DNA of 64,000 nt from Clostridium sp. 'deep sea' (GCF_014931565.1 NZ_CP063353.1:1488001-1552000); one strand, 5' to 3'. Positions 46,233 to 55,681 are shown, numbered from the stretch's first letter. The notes: generated by a model from the letters alone, not told the origin. Made by a program: numbers and translations.

Positions 46233-48227
46233 ATGACTAATAAACGTAGAATTACAGTTGAAGATTTATACAACATGAAATGGATTAGCGACCCTCAAAT
46301 TTCACCAGACGGAAGCCTTATTGCTTACGTTTTAAAAACAGTTGATCCTAAAGATAAAATGAAATACCAAAACCATATTTGGATGGTGCCTACTGATGGT
46401 AGCAGAGAGGCCTATCAATTTACTAACCTGTGTAGTAGTGAAACAAATCCACGCTGGTCTCCAGACAGCAAAACCTTGATCTTTACAGCTAAACGAGATG
46501 AGTTTACCCAGGCTTGGTCTATTCCTGTAGCTGGAGGAGCTCCTCTGGAGGTAACTGATAATAGATTTAATACAGGAGCACCAGTATGGTCACCAGATGG
46601 TACTAAAATAGCTTATACAGCTAAAGTGAAACCTGAAAGTGATTGCAATGAAGCAGAAAAATCAGATGTAAAATATATAGATAAATTATTTTACAAACTA
46701 AATGGTACTGGCTTTTTAGATAACAAAGTTAGTCAGTTATTTGTTACTGACATAAATAGTGGTGATACTACACAACTAACCAAGAGTGAATTTGCAGTTG
46801 CTGCCCCTAGTTGGTCACCATGCAGTAAGTTTTTAGCCTTTAGCTCCAATAGAACTGAAGATGCAGAATACAATAATTTAACAGATATATGGACTATAGA
46901 TTTAAAAGCAGAGAACCTAACTAAAATTACCACTACTGGGGGACGAGCTAGTTCACCATCATGGTCTCCTAATGGCAAATATATTGCCTATATTGGCGAT
47001 AAAATGGAGCATGGCAGTGCAACTATTTCTACAATTTACTTAATTAATTTAGCAAGTAAAGAAGAAATTAATTTATTACCAAACTTAGAAACAGCTCCTC
47101 GACATGCCGTAGGTGGAGACAGTGTTTCATCTCCATCTAATGGCTTAATATGGAGTAAAAACAACAAACATATTTATTTCAACGCCAGTATGTACGGAAA
47201 AACTGCCTTATATAAAGTAGAGACTACTAAAGAAGCGAAACTCACCAAGTTAACAGAGGGTGATGAAGTTTTATATGGCATGAGTTATTCAGATGAATCT
47301 AAAACATTTGCTGTAACTCGATCTAGCTTTATTACAATAGGTGATTTATTTGTTATTGATGACAATAATAATAGGCGTCAATTAACAGATGTTAATAGTG
47401 CTTTATTAGCTGAAGTTGAATTATCTCAACCAGAACAGTTTAAGTATAACTATGATAGATTTGAAATTGAAGGTTGGATAATGAAACCTTACGGTTTTAA
47501 AGAGGGCGAAACATACCCCACAATACTAGAGATTCATGGTGGTCCACACGCTGCTTACGGCCATATTTTCTTCCATGAATTTCAATTGCTTGCTGCCAAA
47601 GGTTATACAGTTGTGTTCACTAATCCACCAGGAAGCAGTAACTATGGTCAAGATTTTTATACCCAAACCCACCATGATTGGGGTGGCTTAGATTACCGAT
47701 CATTAATGGCCGCGGTAGATTATGTGAATGAAAACTATAATTACGTAGCCAAAGATAATTGGGGTGTAACAGGCGGAAGTTACGGTGGCTATATGGTTAA
47801 CTGGATGATTGGTCAAACAGATTTCTTTAAAGCTGGTGTAAGTTTACGAAGCACTTGTAACCGCTATAGCCAATTTGGCACTAGTGATGTAGGCTTCTTT
47901 AACGGTAATTACGAGCAAAAAGGAAACCCTTGGGATAATGCAGAGTTTTACTTAAAGGTTTCACCTCTCACTTATGTAAACAACGTAAAAACTCCACTTA
48001 TGTTAATTCACAGCGAAAACGATTTACGTTGTCCAATTAGCCAAGCAGAAGAGTTTTTCAGTGCCTTAAAATGGTTAAAAAAAGAGGTAGTTATGGTAAG
48101 ATTCCCCAATGAAACCCATGAGCTTTCAAGGGCAGGAAAACCAAAACATCGCATAGAAAGATTAAACTATTTATTAGGCTGGTTTACAGACCATATTAAA
48201 ATAAGTAATGATATGTACAGCAACTAA
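46233..48227 (+). CDS. S9 family peptidase (acylaminoacyl-peptidase type)
   Basis: A 664-aa cytoplasmic serine peptidase. The first 390 residues form a beta-propeller with repeated WSPDGxxIAY-like blades. The C-terminal alpha/beta hydrolase domain has the nucleophile Ser516 in GGSYGGY, the acid Asp597 in HSENDLRCP and the base His629 in NETHELSR. It cleaves short peptides or removes acylated N-terminal residues. AGGAGG lies upstream of the ATG. It has its own terminator. It is one of several peptide-degrading enzymes clustered in this half of the window. Confidence 0.94.
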   Translation: MTNKRRITVEDLYNMKWISDPQISPDGSLIAYVLKTVDPKDKMKYQNHIWMVPTDGSREAYQFTNLCSSETNPRWSPDSKTLIFTAKRDEFTQAWSIPVAGGAPLEVTDNRFNTGAPVWSPDGTKIAYTAKVKPESDCNEAEKSDVKYIDKLFYKLNGTGFLDNKVSQLFVTDINSGDTTQLTKSEFAVAAPSWSPCSKFLAFSSNRTEDAEYNNLTDIWTIDLKAENLTKITTTGGRASSPSWSPNGKYIAYIGDKMEHGSATISTIYLINLASKEEINLLPNLETAPRHAVGGDSVSSPSNGLIWSKNNKHIYFNASMYGKTALYKVETTKEAKLTKLTEGDEVLYGMSYSDESKTFAVTRSSFITIGDLFVIDDNNNRRQLTDVNSALLAEVELSQPEQFKYNYDRFEIEGWIMKPYGFKEGETYPTILEIHGGPHAAYGHIFFHEFQLLAAKGYTVVFTNPPGSSNYGQDFYTQTHHDWGGLDYRSLMAAVDYVNENYNYVAKDNWGVTGGSYGGYMVNWMIGQTDFFKAGVSLRSTCNRYSQFGTSDVGFFNGNYEQKGNPWDNAEFYLKVSPLTYVNNVKTPLMLIHSENDLRCPISQAEEFFSALKWLKKEVVMVRFPNETHELSRAGKPKHRIERLNYLLGWFTDHIKISNDMYSN

Positions 48228-48235
48228 AAAATAAC

Positions 48236-48269
48236 AAAAAATGAACGACTAAAGTCGTTCATTTTTTAT
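48236..48269 (+). terminator. Terminator after the S9 peptidase gene
   Basis: ATGAACGAC/GTCGTTCAT with a 4-base loop, A-tract before and TTTTTT after. Confidence 0.85.
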
Positions 48270-48284
48270 TGCCTTAAATTTTAA

Positions 48285-48790
48285 CGACAATTTAAATATA
48301 GGCTTCCTTAACACCCACAACGGAATCACACTGAGGTGATTGCCTACCAATTCAGTTTTTTTATGTATTTACCTTAGTGAACAACCTCTGTGTTGTTCAA
48401 CTGTTTGTTATTACCTTATACTTTGATAATTAAATATAACATTACTTAATACCCACAATGGAATCACACTGAGGTGATTGCCTACCAGTTCAGTTTTTTT
48501 ATGTATTTACCGTAGTGAACTACCTCTGTGTTGTTCAACTGTTTGTTATTACCTTATACTTTGATAATTAAATATAACATTCCTTAATACCCACAATGGA
48601 ATCACACTGAGGTGATTGCCTACCAATTCAGTTTTTTTATGTATTTACCGTAGTGAACAACCTCTGTGTTGTTCAACTGTTTGTTATTACCTTATACTTA
48701 ATTGACAATTTAAATATAGTATTCCTTAATACCCACAATGGAATCACACTGAGGTGATTGCCTACCAGTTCAGTTTTTTTATGTATTCGC
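48285..48790. repeat. Family I array, second locus: four units of about 140 bp
   Basis: GGAATCAC cores start at 48322, 48460, 48598 and 48740. Each unit has hairpin A (GGAATCA, loop CACTGAGG, TGATTGC, CTAC). The first three also have an inverted hairpin B, read on the minus strand as TTGAACAA, loop CACAGAGG, TTGTTCA, CTA; the middle one has one mismatch. The stems differ from those at 10607-11110 while loop and CTA(C) flank are kept. No gene lies inside. Confidence 0.9.
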
Positions 48791-48802
48791 CCATTACGTG
48801 AA

Positions 48803-48839
48803 AGATAAAAAGACCATTTAGAATAATCTAAATGGCCTT
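48803..48839 (-). terminator. Terminator after the second M20 gene
   Basis: GGCCATTTAGA pairs with TCTAAATGGTC (one G-U), then TTTTTA on the minus strand. Confidence 0.8.
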
Positions 48840-48855
48840 ACAAAGCATAAAACTA

Positions 48856-50019
48856 TTATTTAGAAGCCTCAAAAACTAAAGCAACCATCATTTCAACACC
48901 TGTAGCTAAACAATCATCAGAGGCATTGTAACGAGGATTATGTCCTGGGTAATCATCAACTTTAGCTCCTAAGTAGAAAAATGCACCCGGAACTTCTTTG
49001 GCAAAGTAAGCAAAGTCTTCGCCACCCATACCAGGTAATTCTCTATTATATATTTTGTCTGCTGGTAAGTGTTTTTCAGCAGTAGCTTTTACTATCTCTA
49101 CAGCCTTTTTATCATTATAAACAGATGGGTATCCATACCAATAGTCTACAGTTGCTGTGGCACCATGAGCTAATGCTGTATGTTCAGCTACCTCAATAAT
49201 TCTCTTTTTAAGTAACTCACGAGTTTCGGGTGTAAGTGTTCTCACAGTCAACTTCATTTCAGCTGTTTCCGCTATAATATTATTAACTGTACCACTATGC
49301 ATACTACCAACTGTAACAACACCACTATCAATAGGGTTAACTGATCTACTAACAATAGAATGTAAACCTACTATTACATGACCAGCTACTGCCACAGCAT
49401 CTACTCCTAAGTGAGGATAAGCACCATGAGCACCTTTGGCGTTAATTGTTATAGTGCAGCCATCTGTGTTAGCATGGCTATAGCCATTGTTAATCTCTAC
49501 TGTGCCTATTGGTTTAGAAACACTAGTATGCAAAGCAAATACATACTCTGCATCAGGATTTTTAAGAACATTATTGGCTACCATACCTAATGCTCCTCCT
49601 GGTGGAACCTCCTCAGCTGGTTGAAACAAGAATTTTACTGTGCCAGGTACTTCGTCACGATATTTTGCCAAGGCTGTAGCAGCACCCATTAAAACTGTGG
49701 TATGAATATCATGTCCACAGGCATGCATTACGCCTTCATTTTGAGATTTATAAGAAACATCGGTTAATTCTTTAATAGGAAGAGCATCCATATCTGCTCT
49801 TAAAGCAATAGTTTTACCGGGTTTACCACCTTTAAGTACCCCCATTACCGCAGTAGAGTTAGGAAAACGAGTAACCTCAATTCCTGCTTCTGTTAAAGCC
49901 TTTTCTACTAATGCAGATGTTTTAAACTCCTCATTAGCTAATTCAGGGTTTTGATGTACAATGTGACGCCATTCTGTTACTTGTGCAATAACTTCATTTA
50001 CAGCTTTTTTAATATCCAC
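48856..50019 (-). CDS. M20 family amidohydrolase, paralog B
   Basis: A 387-aa paralog of the gene at 44860-46026. Motifs: RADMDALPI, MHACGHDIHTTV, FLFQPAEEVPPGGA, ALHTS and MGGEDFAYF. It follows two MFS transporter genes on the same strand after a gap of about 100 bases, so it may act on what they bring in, such as N-acyl amino acids or short peptides. GGAGG lies upstream. The substrate is inferred. Confidence 0.9.
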   Translation of the reverse strand: MDIKKAVNEVIAQVTEWRHIVHQNPELANEEFKTSALVEKALTEAGIEVTRFPNSTAVMGVLKGGKPGKTIALRADMDALPIKELTDVSYKSQNEGVMHACGHDIHTTVLMGAATALAKYRDEVPGTVKFLFQPAEEVPPGGALGMVANNVLKNPDAEYVFALHTSVSKPIGTVEINNGYSHANTDGCTITINAKGAHGAYPHLGVDAVAVAGHVIVGLHSIVSRSVNPIDSGVVTVGSMHSGTVNNIIAETAEMKLTVRTLTPETRELLKKRIIEVAEHTALAHGATATVDYWYGYPSVYNDKKAVEIVKATAEKHLPADKIYNRELPGMGGEDFAYFAKEVPGAFFYLGAKVDDYPGHNPRYNASDDCLATGVEMMVALVFEASK

Positions 50020-50117
50020 AACATTTCCTCCCTTTTTATTTATATATTGAGTTTCCTCAATGCACTGCTAGTATTATCTATTTGTTAAAAGGCTATAACA
50101 AATAGCCTAAATTAAAC

Positions 50118-51290
50118 TTACCCACTAATAACTTGTTCACTTTTTTGCTTTTTAATTATAAATACCACAATTAATGATGCTAAGGCACTTATAAACATAC
50201 TTATAGGTAAAACATAAAAGGTTTTAACAACTCCATAAGCATCGTTCAAAATACCAATAATATTATTGCCCACTAAAAAAATCATATGAGAAATTGCGGT
50301 TATATTAGCAGTTGCTCTAGCCTGATTGCCTTTAAACAATACAGCAATAGTTAACATGAGAGTTGGATAAATAATCGACTGAAAAAATCCTGCAATCGAG
50401 ATAAACAGCAAACCATCTACTCCCCTTATTATACCAAATAAATATATAAACGCAGAGATTAAAGTTGTACCAATAATTGCTGTTAAATATGGCATCTTTT
50501 CAACTATAAAACCACCAACTAATCTGCCACCGGTAAACAACATAAAGAAAAGAGATAAGTAAAATGAGCTATCATTAGAATTTATGGCCCTACCCTCAAC
50601 TGCATAACTAACAAACCAATTTGAGGTACCTATTTCACCAATTAGATAAAAACCAAGCATAATAATTAGACCTACATAGATTGAAAGATTATTTTTAACA
50701 CTCTTTGATTTACTGTTAGCTCTTTTTTCTGCTTGCGGCAACTCTGTAAAAAATACAAATATAGCAAGTATAAAAGAAATACTAGCTAGTACTGGAAAAA
50801 ATACTCTCCATGAAACATTTTTATATAAAAAATAACCACTCAGTCTTTGTGAAGTAGCTAACCCTAGTCCAAAGCAAAAATGCACTAAATTCATTAATAC
50901 AGCTTTACGCGTTACTTTAAAATTAGGTACCGTTATATTAATAGCTAAAGTAACTAAACCCAAAGCAATACCCTGCCCTAACATACCTAAACACAAAACA
51001 AAATAGGTTTGGGAGCTAAAAATAATCAATAAAAACAGTGTTAAAGTAGCTAATGCCCCAGCTAAAACCTTTGAACTACCTATTTTCTCAACTAATCTGC
51101 CACCAAAATATATAGCCAATAAGTAGGATACGCTTTCAAAAGTAAATAACAAGGCAATAGCCTTACTATCAATAACAAAGGTACTCTTCCATACTGGAAC
51201 TAAAACTCCTTTTAAACCAGCCGTTAAAGACATTATTAACATTGAAGCAAAAATAAGCACTATTGCTCTTATATTATTTTTTGATTTCAT
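50118..51290 (-). CDS. MFS transporter, second of a pair
   Basis: A 390-aa protein with 12 predicted helices and a charged linker after helix 6. The MFS loop 2-3 motif appears as YFGGRLVEKIGSSKV. Its ATG shares one base with the stop of the upstream MFS gene (TAATG), with GGAGG in the end of that gene. The two are paralogs and may form a pair or a heterodimer. The substrate is unknown. Confidence 0.87.
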   Translation of the reverse strand: MKSKNNIRAIVLIFASMLIMSLTAGLKGVLVPVWKSTFVIDSKAIALLFTFESVSYLLAIYFGGRLVEKIGSSKVLAGALATLTLFLLIIFSSQTYFVLCLGMLGQGIALGLVTLAINITVPNFKVTRKAVLMNLVHFCFGLGLATSQRLSGYFLYKNVSWRVFFPVLASISFILAIFVFFTELPQAEKRANSKSKSVKNNLSIYVGLIIMLGFYLIGEIGTSNWFVSYAVEGRAINSNDSSFYLSLFFMLFTGGRLVGGFIVEKMPYLTAIIGTTLISAFIYLFGIIRGVDGLLFISIAGFFQSIIYPTLMLTIAVLFKGNQARATANITAISHMIFLVGNNIIGILNDAYGVVKTFYVLPISMFISALASLIVVFIIKKQKSEQVISG

Positions 51291-52486
51291 TAGATTTCCT
51301 CCAAGGCTGGTTTATTAACATCTGTATTCTTTGACATTTTGAAGATAATACCTGCTGTTATAGCCGAAATTAATACCCAAAACGGTACAATATAAAAGGT
51401 TTTAACAACACCAAAACTTACATTTAAATAGCCAATAACCATATGGCTTACATTGTTTATAATTGATACACCAATTGACACAAAAGACATTGCCCGTGCT
51501 GTATTATTTGGAAAATAACGTGGAATTGTAATCATAACAGTAGGATAAATAATAGCCTGAATTAAACCAGAAGCAGTAATTAAAATGAGTCCTTTTGTAC
51601 CCATTAAAATTCCAAGTGTGAAGGTAAAGGCACTTATTACTTGAACCCAAAATACCCCACGTATGTAACCAAACTTTTCTAACACAAAACCTCCCGTAAA
51701 CCTACCAATAGTAAACAACACAAAGAACAGCGATAAATAAATTGAACCAATATTTTCATTTATATTAAAGCCTCCTTTCATGTAATTCACAAACCAGTTA
51801 TTAACACCATGCTCACCCATTAAACCAAAGCCAAGGGTAATAATAAGTAAGTAGAGCATTTTATTTGTTAGTAACTTATCCTTAGGTTTATTAAGCTCAT
51901 TTTTAACCTTTGTTTTCTTTTCCTGTTGCCAAGGGTAAGACGAAAAGCTAACATATAGTAATACCAAAATGTGAAAAATAATAAAACCCAAAAACATATA
52001 TCTCCAACTAATATTATTAGCTATAAAATATCCTGTAACTCTTTGAATAATTGCTGATCCTAAACCATAACATCCATGAATTATATTTAATAAAGCAGCC
52101 TGAAACGCTATTGCATATAAAGGGGTAGTGATATTAACACCCATAATTAAAAAGGCATTACCAATACCATTAATAAAATATCCTATAGTAAACCACATAA
52201 AACTGGGGCTCCAAAACATAATAGCTAAAGAACCAACAACTATTAAAACCCCTAGTTGCATTAAACGTTTATTGCCTAGTTTATAGATTAATGAACCAGC
52301 AACATAGGTAAATGCCATATAACCAAAAGTACTTATTAATAACATGGTACCAATACTACTATCGTCTATTAAAAAGTCTTTTTTTAGCACTGGAACCATT
52401 ACTCCCCGAGAACCTCCCAAAAGTGCCATACCTAGCATAATACTAAGCAACGATGCTATAGATAAATACTGTTTCCTTTTGCTCAT
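51290..52486 (-). CDS. MFS transporter, first of a pair
   Basis: A 398-aa 12-helix membrane protein. Loop 2-3 reads YVAGSLIYKLGNKRLMQ, and FTIGRFTGGFVLEKFG lies in the second half. It heads the run MFS-MFS-M20. Both MFS proteins keep a GExGxxNWFVxY segment near the middle (GEHGVNNWFVNY here, GEIGTSNWFVSY in the next). Substrate specificity cannot be read from sequence. Confidence 0.87.
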   Translation of the reverse strand: MSKRKQYLSIASLLSIMLGMALLGGSRGVMVPVLKKDFLIDDSSIGTMLLISTFGYMAFTYVAGSLIYKLGNKRLMQLGVLIVVGSLAIMFWSPSFMWFTIGYFINGIGNAFLIMGVNITTPLYAIAFQAALLNIIHGCYGLGSAIIQRVTGYFIANNISWRYMFLGFIIFHILVLLYVSFSSYPWQQEKKTKVKNELNKPKDKLLTNKMLYLLIITLGFGLMGEHGVNNWFVNYMKGGFNINENIGSIYLSLFFVLFTIGRFTGGFVLEKFGYIRGVFWVQVISAFTFTLGILMGTKGLILITASGLIQAIIYPTVMITIPRYFPNNTARAMSFVSIGVSIINNVSHMVIGYLNVSFGVVKTFYIVPFWVLISAITAGIIFKMSKNTDVNKPALEEI

Positions 52487-52607
52487 ACTCTTTTTCCCCT
52501 TTTTATATCACCTGCAATTATAAACGGCTGTAAGCATAATAGCAATAGTTATACTATGTTATAGAGGAGTTGACTAATTACAGAAATTAACATACACTAT
52601 TCCGCAA

Positions 52608-52776
52608 AACCTACACTTGCTAATTTTTGGGTAAGCAACAGTTGCGAGTGCCAGTTGTTAAGGCAGGACACATCATTCGGGTTTAGCCACCTACCACGAT
52701 TCAAATTAATAGATATATTAAAGCTGTAAATTTACTTAAAGCAAATGCGTCAAGAAATATCCCTTGTGGGAGGTTA
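52608..52776. repeat. Dispersed repeat of about 170 bp, copy A
   Basis: Begins near TTGCTAATTTTTGGGTAAGC and ends near CTTGTGGGAGGTT. It is about 95% identical, by eye, to 54110-54275. It holds small inverted repeats (TTGCT/AGCAA, TGCC/GGCA, TCCC/GGGA). No long open frame crosses it. Confidence 0.85.
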
Positions 52777-52786
52777 TTGATACTTT

Positions 52787-52826
52787 TTTAGGTTCAGTTT
52801 GTAACAAACTAACCTAAAGCGTATAA
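52787..52826. repeat. Inverted repeat ahead of the small membrane gene
   Basis: TTAGGTTCAGTTTGT pairs with ACAAACTAACCTAA with one bulge. No T-tract follows on either strand, so it is not a standard terminator. Confidence 0.55.
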
Positions 52827-52910
52827 TTTAATTAAAGTCTATACCTTACGGCAACTTAAGCTCACAATATACATATTAGCTAATCTAGAGTTATTACAAA
52901 ATACATTAAT

Positions 52911-52935
52911 AGGAGGAATAAAGAGGAGGAATAAA
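52911..52935 (+). promoter_or_regulatory. Duplicated ribosome binding site
   Basis: AGGAGGAATAAA occurs at 52911 and again at 52924, a 13-base tandem duplication. Only the second copy is at working distance from the ATG at 52935. Confidence 0.8.
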
Positions 52936-53366
52936 TGAAAAAAAACACTAAACTTTTATTATTTAGTTTACTTTTTTGGTTTACATTAGATATTACAGGC
53001 TTTTCATTAGGAAATTTCACGCTAGTTGAGAGTCCTGGCATAAAAAGCATAGATTTTATTTGGTGGCTATTTTTTATTATGTTTTCAATCTTATATTTAC
53101 TTAAAAAGAGAATAGGTAAATATATATTATCTATATTTTTAGTTATTTGGACTGCTATTCAATACACCTCACACTGGCATTACACAATTTTTGGTGTTAG
53201 TGAAAGAAAACTAAGTAGCTATAACAGTTACTTTAGAAATACATATCACATTATACCCGCATCTACCAATATACTTATACCGGACTTATACCACATTATT
53301 TTGCATGTTTTAATAATTTCTTCACTTATTTCATTAGTAGTTAGTATAGTTAAAAAAAGGATTTAA
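52935..53366 (+). CDS. Small membrane protein with four helices
   Basis: A 143-aa protein with hydrophobic segments at about 7-30, 40-57, 64-82 and 115-138. A loop between helices 3 and 4 is rich in Ser, Tyr and His (SHWHYTIFG). I do not recognise the family. The ATG has a strong ribosome binding site, duplicated. The NUDIX pseudogene follows after 29 bases and could be co-transcribed. Confidence 0.7.
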   Translation: MKKNTKLLLFSLLFWFTLDITGFSLGNFTLVESPGIKSIDFIWWLFFIMFSILYLLKKRIGKYILSIFLVIWTAIQYTSHWHYTIFGVSERKLSSYNSYFRNTYHIIPASTNILIPDLYHIILHVLIISSLISLVVSIVKKRI

Positions 53367-53395
53367 AAAACAACTAAAACTTAGGGAGGTACAGC

Positions 53396-53886
53396 ATGGC
53401 AGATTATATCGGAGATCTACGCAAGCTAATTGGAACTAAACCAATTATTATGTGTGGAGCAAATGTGATTTTAGTTAATGAGAAAAAGCAAATACTTTTG
53501 CACCATCGTACAGACAGAGATTGGTGGGGGTTACCTGGGGAGCTATGGAACTAGGTGAGAGTCTTGAAGAAACAGCTAAAAGAGAGGTTTGCGAAGAGGT
53601 TAATTTAATATGTAATAGCCTTCAGCTATTTAATGTTTACTCCGGTAAAGAACTATATTATAAATACCCCGATGGTAATGAAGTATACAATGTCACAGTC
53701 ACTTATTTATGCAATGACTTTAATGGAAATATAAAAGTTGAACTAACAGAAGGCAGAGATGCAAAGTTTTTTAATTTAGACAAAATACCTAAAAATTTAA
53801 GTTCTACTATAAGATGCATCGTTGAGGATTATATAAAACTTGCGCATAAACCTAAAACATCTGTCCTACCTCACTGTAGGGTCTGA
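53396..53886 (+). pseudogene. NUDIX hydrolase with a one-base frameshift inside the NUDIX box
   Basis: ATG at 53396 has AGGGAGG upstream and opens MADYIGDLRKLIG, then a strand CGANVILVNEKKQILLHHR and RDWWGLPGE, and stops at TAG. The +1 frame then continues from 53521 as AMELGESLEETAKREVCEEVNL (given in two parts: AMELGESLEE and TAKREVCEEVNL), the rest of the NUDIX box. Restoring one G in the run at 53537-53540 gives LPGGAMELGE, the expected sequence. The intact protein would be about 163 aa and hydrolyse a nucleoside diphosphate derivative. Either the gene is broken, the run varies in phase, or the assembly has lost a base. Confidence 0.85.
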
Positions 53887-54432
53887 CCTCCTTTACACTA
53901 GCTTGAACTTGATAATCTTTTAATAATATTTACAAAGGCAGATTTGACATAAGCAAGAGGCCTGACCCTTGTTGTAATTAAAGCTTATAGCTTTACCTTA
54001 CAGCTCGTTATAAAGATGTTTGATTAACGCAGAGTTTATGAAAATTTATTGGTAGTTGGTGTTTGACCCATTACAGATTACAGTAACTTTATTCGCAGAT
54101 CCTACGGCTTGCTAATTTTTGGGTAAGCAACGGTTGCGAGTACCAGTTGTTAAGGCAGGACACATCATTCGGGTCAGCCACCCACCACGATTCAAATTAA
54201 TAGATATATTAAAGCTGTAAATTTACTTAAAGCAAATGCGTCAAGAAATGTCCCTTGTGGGAGGTTTTATGTAGAGTTTGGGTTGAGGTTATTAACAAAC
54301 ATAAACCAAAAACGTCTAGCTGACCTCACAGTAGCTGTTTCAATAATTGCAGCTATTCCCCTCCTTTAATTAAAGGTTTTCTAACTTTAACAGAGAATAT
54401 TAGACTATGAAAATAAATGGAGGTGCTTAATT
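53887..54432. other. Intergenic region, 546 bp, with repeat copy B
   Basis: Apart from the repeat at 54110-54275, it holds TCTGACC/GGTC-like fragments near 53880 and a CCTGACCC near 53970. There is no supported gene. The DppA promoter should lie in the last 100 bases. Confidence 0.4.
54110..54275. repeat. Dispersed repeat of about 170 bp, copy B
   Basis: The second copy of the element at 52608-52776, in the same orientation 1.5 kb away. Differences are mostly single transitions. A TGCC/GGCA stem becomes TGCC/GGTA read on the minus strand, which keeps pairing as G-U. Confidence 0.85.
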
Positions 54433-55245
54433 ATGCGTATTTATCTGTCTGTAGATATAGAAGGAATTTGTGATGTAGTTAATAGTGAGCACACTAGCAA
54501 TAAAGGCTTTTTATATAACTCAGCTCGTGAGCAAATGACTCGTGAAGCTAATGCGGCTATTGAGGGCGCTATAAGAGCGGGTGCTACAGAATTTGTAGTG
54601 AATGATTCACATGGCCCTATGGTTAATCTAATTCCGGGTTTGTTACATAAAAAAGCCGAGTTAATTACTGGCACTACTAAACCCTTAGGTATGATGCAGG
54701 GTTTTGATGGCAGTTTTGATGCAGCTATGTTTATTGGCTACCATGCTCGTAATAATACTCAGGGTGTTTTAAGCCATACCATTAGTGGTGGGGCTGTAGA
54801 TAATATTTGGATAAACGACATTATTGTGGGTGAATCTGGCTTTAATGCTGCCATTGCGGGTGCTTATGATGTACCTGTGATTTTAGTGACAGGAGACAAT
54901 GTAGTTAGTGCCGAGGTTAAAGAATTGCTTGGAGAAGATTTGGTTACAGCAGAAGTTAAAGAAGCTATTACTCGCTACAGTGCTAAGTGTTTACACCCAG
55001 AGCTTGCCTGCGAGCGTATTGAAGAAGCGGCTTTTAGAGCAGTAAATAGTATTAGTACCCGTAAACCATATAAATTACAAGGCCCTTATACCGCCAAGCT
55101 ACAGCTACACAACTCGGGCTTAGCAGACAATGCTTCTCGTTTACCAAATTGTGTTAGGGTAAATGGAGATACCGTTAGTTATTCTGGAGATAATATTGTT
55201 GATGTATTAACTGCTATTAGAGTTATGATTTCTTTAAGTAGATAA
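54433..55245 (+). CDS. dppA: M55 D-aminopeptidase
   Basis: A 270-aa zinc peptidase like B. subtilis DppA, which removes N-terminal D-amino acids and forms a decameric ring. Metal-binding motifs: LSVDIEGICDV at the start, FVVNDSHGPM, and FIGYHARNN. A late segment, SAEVKELLGEDLVTAEVKEA, is typical. TGGAGG lies upstream of the ATG. It would help recycle D-Ala-containing peptides from the wall or use D-amino acid peptides. It stands alone with a terminator after it. Confidence 0.92.
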   Translation: MRIYLSVDIEGICDVVNSEHTSNKGFLYNSAREQMTREANAAIEGAIRAGATEFVVNDSHGPMVNLIPGLLHKKAELITGTTKPLGMMQGFDGSFDAAMFIGYHARNNTQGVLSHTISGGAVDNIWINDIIVGESGFNAAIAGAYDVPVILVTGDNVVSAEVKELLGEDLVTAEVKEAITRYSAKCLHPELACERIEEAAFRAVNSISTRKPYKLQGPYTAKLQLHNSGLADNASRLPNCVRVNGDTVSYSGDNIVDVLTAIRVMISLSR

Positions 55246-55265
55246 TTAAATTATATATATTAATT

Positions 55266-55318
55266 AAAGCGACAGTCGGGGAAATAGATTTTTTTCTATT
55301 TTGCTGGCTGTCTTTTGT
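55266..55318 (+). terminator. Terminator after dppA
   Basis: GACAG and CTGTC outer arms, inner AAATAG/CTATTT, and TTTTG after the stem. Confidence 0.6.
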
Positions 55319-55480
55319 TATATAGTACATGTTCAATATACTGTAAAAATACACGTTATGTTTTAATCCTACCAACTTAGTGAACGTGACTTCGCGCTTT
55401 TCTTTACCTTTACAATGAATTAAAATAACAATTTATATCATAAAAGTTCTGCTCAATAGCTTACCCATAATATAGTATTA

Positions 55481-55681
55481 TTAATCAGTAGGGAGTATCC
55501 CTGCAAACAGCCCATTTTTTCTTAACCATGGGTTATAATCTATAACGATTAATATAGTAATAATTAAACATAGCCAATCATAATAATTGGGAGGTACTAT
55601 TTTTTTTATCAAAATACCAGTTAGCTCTGATATCAAACCAATTAACAAATAACAGCAAAAGTACGTATTCTTTTGTAACAT
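55481..55681 (-). CDS. Possible small membrane protein, 66 aa
   Basis: Two hydrophobic segments (about 8-27 and 36-50) and a WLRKNGLFAG end. There is no clear ribosome binding site before the ATG, and the composition is ordinary for AT-rich intergenic DNA. It may be a remnant of a longer gene. Confidence 0.3.
   Translation of the reverse strand: MLQKNTYFCCYLLIGLISELTGILIKKIVPPNYYDWLCLIITILIVIDYNPWLRKNGLFAGILPTD

Noticed and set aside
52608-52776. 6S RNA, tmRNA, SRP RNA, RNase P RNA or tRNA in the 170-bp repeat
   Set aside because: None of the conserved cores of these RNAs could be found on either strand, and there are two close copies.
55481-55681. Confident new small membrane protein gene
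   Set aside because: It lacks a ribosome binding site and promoter, so it is listed only with low confidence.
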